Positions 5,490 to 6,041 of a stretch of DNA of 6,041 bases are shown here, piece after piece. This DNA is from Caldithrix sp. (lineage in GTDB: Bacteria; Zhuqueibacterota; Zhuqueibacteria; Oceanimicrobiales; Oceanimicrobiaceae): positions 1 through 6,041 of the forward strand of contig SMXE01000001.1 in the NCBI GenBank assembly GCA_004357015.1. The letters are read 5' to 3'. Position numbers and translations under genes: made by a program. The notes beneath the pieces were generated by a model. That model was not told the DNA's origin and ran no database searches. It worked only from the letters and a program-made list of their open reading frames with translations. How positions within the stretch are numbered: the first letter of the stretch is position 1; each line of letters starts with the position of its first letter.

Positions 5490-6041
5490 CTAATCGCCTT
5501 CCGGCTTGCAGTCTTCCCCGGCGGCGTCCGCCACTTCGCGCTTCAGGGTTTTCAGATCTTTCAGCAAATCCTTGAGGTTCTGGTAGCGGAAGTCTGGGTT
5601 CATACCGAGACACTTGGCGAGAATAGACTCTAGGGTGCCGGCATGCTGCCAGAACTGGTTTCTGATTTTTGAAATGGTGGCGATGAGTTGATTGTGTTTA
5701 AGGGAAGCATTCATCTGACCGTTGAAATTTTCTTCGGCGAGGAGTTGCAGAAAAATGGCGCCGAGGGAGTAGATATCCGCCCGGCCATCTATCTGGTCAT
5801 GCCCGAAGTAGACTTCCGGCGCCATGTAGTTAGTGAGGTACATCCCCTCAGTGTCTTCGCGTTTGAAGAGATCCGGAACGATCCAGTTGTAAGCGAGATC
5901 GTCAAGCTTGATACGGTCGCCTCGCATGAGGTAGATACTGCCGGGATTGAGCAGTCCGTGTACCACACCTTGCAAATGCACCTCGCGCAAAACGCTGGCA
6001 AGACTGATGATCAGAGTGGTAAGGCGCTCCAGCGGCATGGG
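5490..6041 (-). CDS. Ser/Thr protein kinase-like protein, probable pseudokinase (5' end outside window)
   Basis: The frame is open to the window edge, so the N-lobe (glycine loop and ATP-binding lysine) is not visible. The first ATG in view (6038) lies inside the fold and is probably not the true start. Counting from that ATG, VLREVHLQGVVHG (16-28) is the helix before the catalytic loop. The loop reads HGLLNPGS (27-34), where active kinases have HRDLKPxN, so the catalytic Asp, the Lys and the metal-binding Asn are all replaced. The DFG position reads DLA (47-49), keeping only the Asp. The activation-segment end MAPE (72-75), ADIYSLG (87-93) and CLGMNPDFRYQNLKDLL in the last C-lobe helices are well conserved. 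The chain ends soon after the kinase fold in a charged tail with no membrane segment or sensor domain. The fold is secure; lack of activity is inferred from the missing residues. It may act as a scaffold or allosteric partner. It is upstream of, and co-oriented with, the GH13 gene across a 178-base gap. Confidence 0.85.
   Translation of the reverse strand, partial: PMPLERLTTLIISLASVLREVHLQGVVHGLLNPGSIYLMRGDRIKLDDLAYNWIVPDLFKREDTEGMYLTNYMAPEVYFGHDQIDGRADIYSLGAIFLQLLAEENFNGQMNASLKHNQLIATISKIRNQFWQHAGTLESILAKCLGMNPDFRYQNLKDLLKDLKTLKREVADAAGEDCKPEGD

Noticed and set aside
1..6041. CRISPR array, tRNA, rRNA, insertion sequence or integrase
   Set aside because: No regularly spaced repeats, no tRNA- or rRNA-like segment and no transposase or integrase motif were seen on either strand.

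Overview
The window looks like bacterial chromosome of roughly balanced base composition. The likely source is a Gram-negative bacterium with a two-component/sigma-54 regulatory style, eukaryote-like Ser/Thr kinase domains and a secreted glycan-active enzyme. That mix is common in environmental phyla such as Verrucomicrobia, Acidobacteria and Planctomycetes. I cannot fix the phylum from the sequence; a Verrucomicrobia-like origin is only a guess. There are no rRNA or tRNA genes, transposase genes or CRISPR arrays.

Layout. A ribokinase-like PfkB sugar kinase runs on the plus strand (88-957). Everything else is on the minus strand. In transcription order it reads: the C-lobe half of a Ser/Thr kinase homologue cut by the window edge (6041-5490), which lacks the catalytic residues; a 178-bp gap holding a striking cluster of palindromes; a secreted GH13 debranching enzyme of the pullulanase/isoamylase group (5311-2996); a decayed spacer with a 5'-truncated, frameshifted histidine-kinase pseudogene (about 2808-2341); and an intact NtrC-family sigma-54 response regulator (2331-958). 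The regulator gene ends exactly where the sugar kinase gene ends on the other strand, with no bases between the two stop codons.

How the genes may fit together. Two genes concern carbohydrate use: the exported enzyme would open alpha-1,6 branches in starch, glycogen or pullulan, and the cytoplasmic kinase would phosphorylate a sugar such as ribose. They lie on opposite strands and share no promoter, so a common pathway is only suggested. The regulatory genes are the unusual part. The sensor kinase next to the response regulator is dead: it has an in-frame stop, two frameshifts, lost ATP-binding residues and no dimerisation domain. The regulator remains open, but its conserved receiver lysine is a glutamine. 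The Ser/Thr kinase homologue has also lost its HRD aspartate. The window therefore holds two phosphotransfer proteins that appear catalytically inactive next to a response regulator that must work with another partner or without phosphorylation.
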